A stretch of DNA of 5,606 nt from Chitinophaga pinensis (GTDB lineage: Bacteria > Bacteroidota > Bacteroidia > Chitinophagales > Chitinophagaceae), in the NCBI GenBank assembly GCA_943331145.2, contig CALQKL020000153.1, forward strand, positions 1 through 5,606, given 5' to 3'. Position 1 is the first letter of the stretch. Each line of letters opens with the position of its first letter. A program made the position numbers and the translations under genes. Positions 4,917 to 5,606 of the stretch are shown here, in pieces. Under the pieces are notes generated by a model. It was given only the letters and a program-made list of their open reading frames with translations. It had not been told where the DNA came from and did no database searches.

Positions 4917-5606
4917 TCAAATTACCACCTTTCTTAAAGTCACTAATTTTTCGAGTAAAGCTTCTAATAAATCCAAGTGCAACATATTGGCACCATCGCT
5001 TTTTGCAATAGAAGGATTGGGGTGTGTTTCAATAAATAAACCATCAGCACCTGTTGCAATGGCAGCTTTAGCAATGGTTTCAATCAATTGGGGATTTCCA
5101 CCCGTAACGCCGGTTGTTTGGTTGGGTTGTTGTAGCGAATGAGTGCAGTCCATGATTACGGGCACACCAATTTCTTTCATCCAAGTTATATTTCTATAAT
5201 CAACGATTAAATCTTGATAACCGAAACTATTGCCCCTTTCAGTAAGCCAAACATTTTCATTTCCGGCTTGTTTGATTTTGTCAACAGCAAATTTCATAGA
5301 AGGGCCGTTTACAAATTGCCCTTTTTTTACATTGACAATTTTTCCAGTGGCAGCAGCTGCCAATAATAAATCCGTTTGTCTGCATAAGAATGCAGGTATT
5401 TGAAGAACATCAACAAAATTAGCCGCGATTGCCGCTTCTCCTGCCGTATGAATATCTGTAGTTGTAGGTAAGTTGAATTGTTTACCTACAGCTTGAATTA
5501 ATTGTAAAGCTTTTTCATCACCAATACCAGTAAAAGAACTTCCGCTGGTGCGGTTTGCTTTTCTATAAGAAGCTTTGAAAATATAAGGAATCTCTAGTTT
5601 TTTACA
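4917..5606 (-). CDS. kdsA: 3-deoxy-8-phosphooctulonate synthase (KdsA), N-terminus beyond the window
   Basis: The frame stays open from the TGA at 4917 to the right edge, giving 229 residues; about 45 N-terminal residues are missing compared with E. coli KdsA. The enzyme condenses phosphoenolpyruvate with arabinose-5-phosphate to Kdo-8-phosphate, the first committed step to Kdo for the LPS inner core. In the visible fragment, counted from the edge, there are FKASYRKANRTS (10-21), TDIHTA (50-55), DVLQIPAFLCRQTDL (66-80), NVKKGQF (92-98), LTERGNSFGYQDLIVD (121-136), DCTHSLQQP (153-161), FIETHPNP (191-198) and SDGANML (203-209). These are the substrate- and metal-site blocks of the KdsA/DAHP-synthase type I fold. 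The TTG at 5361-5363 is only an internal Leu codon, because the conserved QTDL block lies just upstream. DCTH and SDGAN, rather than the CDGPS of E. coli, suggest the metal-dependent class, but the deciding N-terminal Cys/Asn is outside the window. Confidence 0.96.
   Translation of the reverse strand, partial: CKKLEIPYIFKASYRKANRTSGSSFTGIGDEKALQLIQAVGKQFNLPTTTDIHTAGEAAIAANFVDVLQIPAFLCRQTDLLLAAAATGKIVNVKKGQFVNGPSMKFAVDKIKQAGNENVWLTERGNSFGYQDLIVDYRNITWMKEIGVPVIMDCTHSLQQPNQTTGVTGGNPQLIETIAKAAIATGADGLFIETHPNPSIAKSDGANMLHLDLLEALLEKLVTLRKVVI

Overview
The window looks like ordinary chromosome from a low-GC Gram-negative bacterium of the phylum Bacteroidota. Four things point there: an aconitase of the mitochondrial type, which is typical of that phylum; a short stand-alone PspC-domain protein of the kind common there; A-rich leaders before start codons with no Shine-Dalgarno sequence; and a Kdo (LPS) synthesis gene, which implies an outer membrane. 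The genus cannot be read from the sequence; a Chitinophagales/Sphingobacteriales or Flavobacteriales-type genome is my guess.

Layout from left to right: the last 33 codons of glyceraldehyde-3-phosphate dehydrogenase (gap, +); a 73-bp gap filled with a 7-bp A/C-rich tandem repeat; phosphoglycerate kinase (pgk, +); a short convergent spacer with a 9-bp tandem repeat; flavin prenyltransferase (ubiX, -); a spacer with a good intrinsic terminator; mitochondrial-type aconitase (acn, -); a 270-bp divergent spacer holding an 8-bp tandem repeat and a second, inverted copy of the 9-bp repeat; a small PspC-domain membrane protein (+); and the 3' part of 3-deoxy-8-phosphooctulonate synthase (kdsA, -), which runs off the right edge.

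Gap and Pgk catalyse consecutive steps of glycolysis/gluconeogenesis and are probably co-transcribed. Aconitase serves the TCA cycle. UbiX makes the prenylated flavin cofactor for UbiD-type decarboxylases, none of which is present here. KdsA makes the Kdo-8-phosphate needed for the LPS core. Apart from gap-pgk these are housekeeping neighbours rather than a pathway cluster.

I found no mobile element, CRISPR array, tRNA/rRNA, toxin-antitoxin pair or defence system, and no previously undescribed multi-gene system. The most unusual content is non-coding: three of the intergenic regions carry short tandem repeats with three different unit lengths (7, 8 and 9 bp), and one family occurs twice in opposite orientation.
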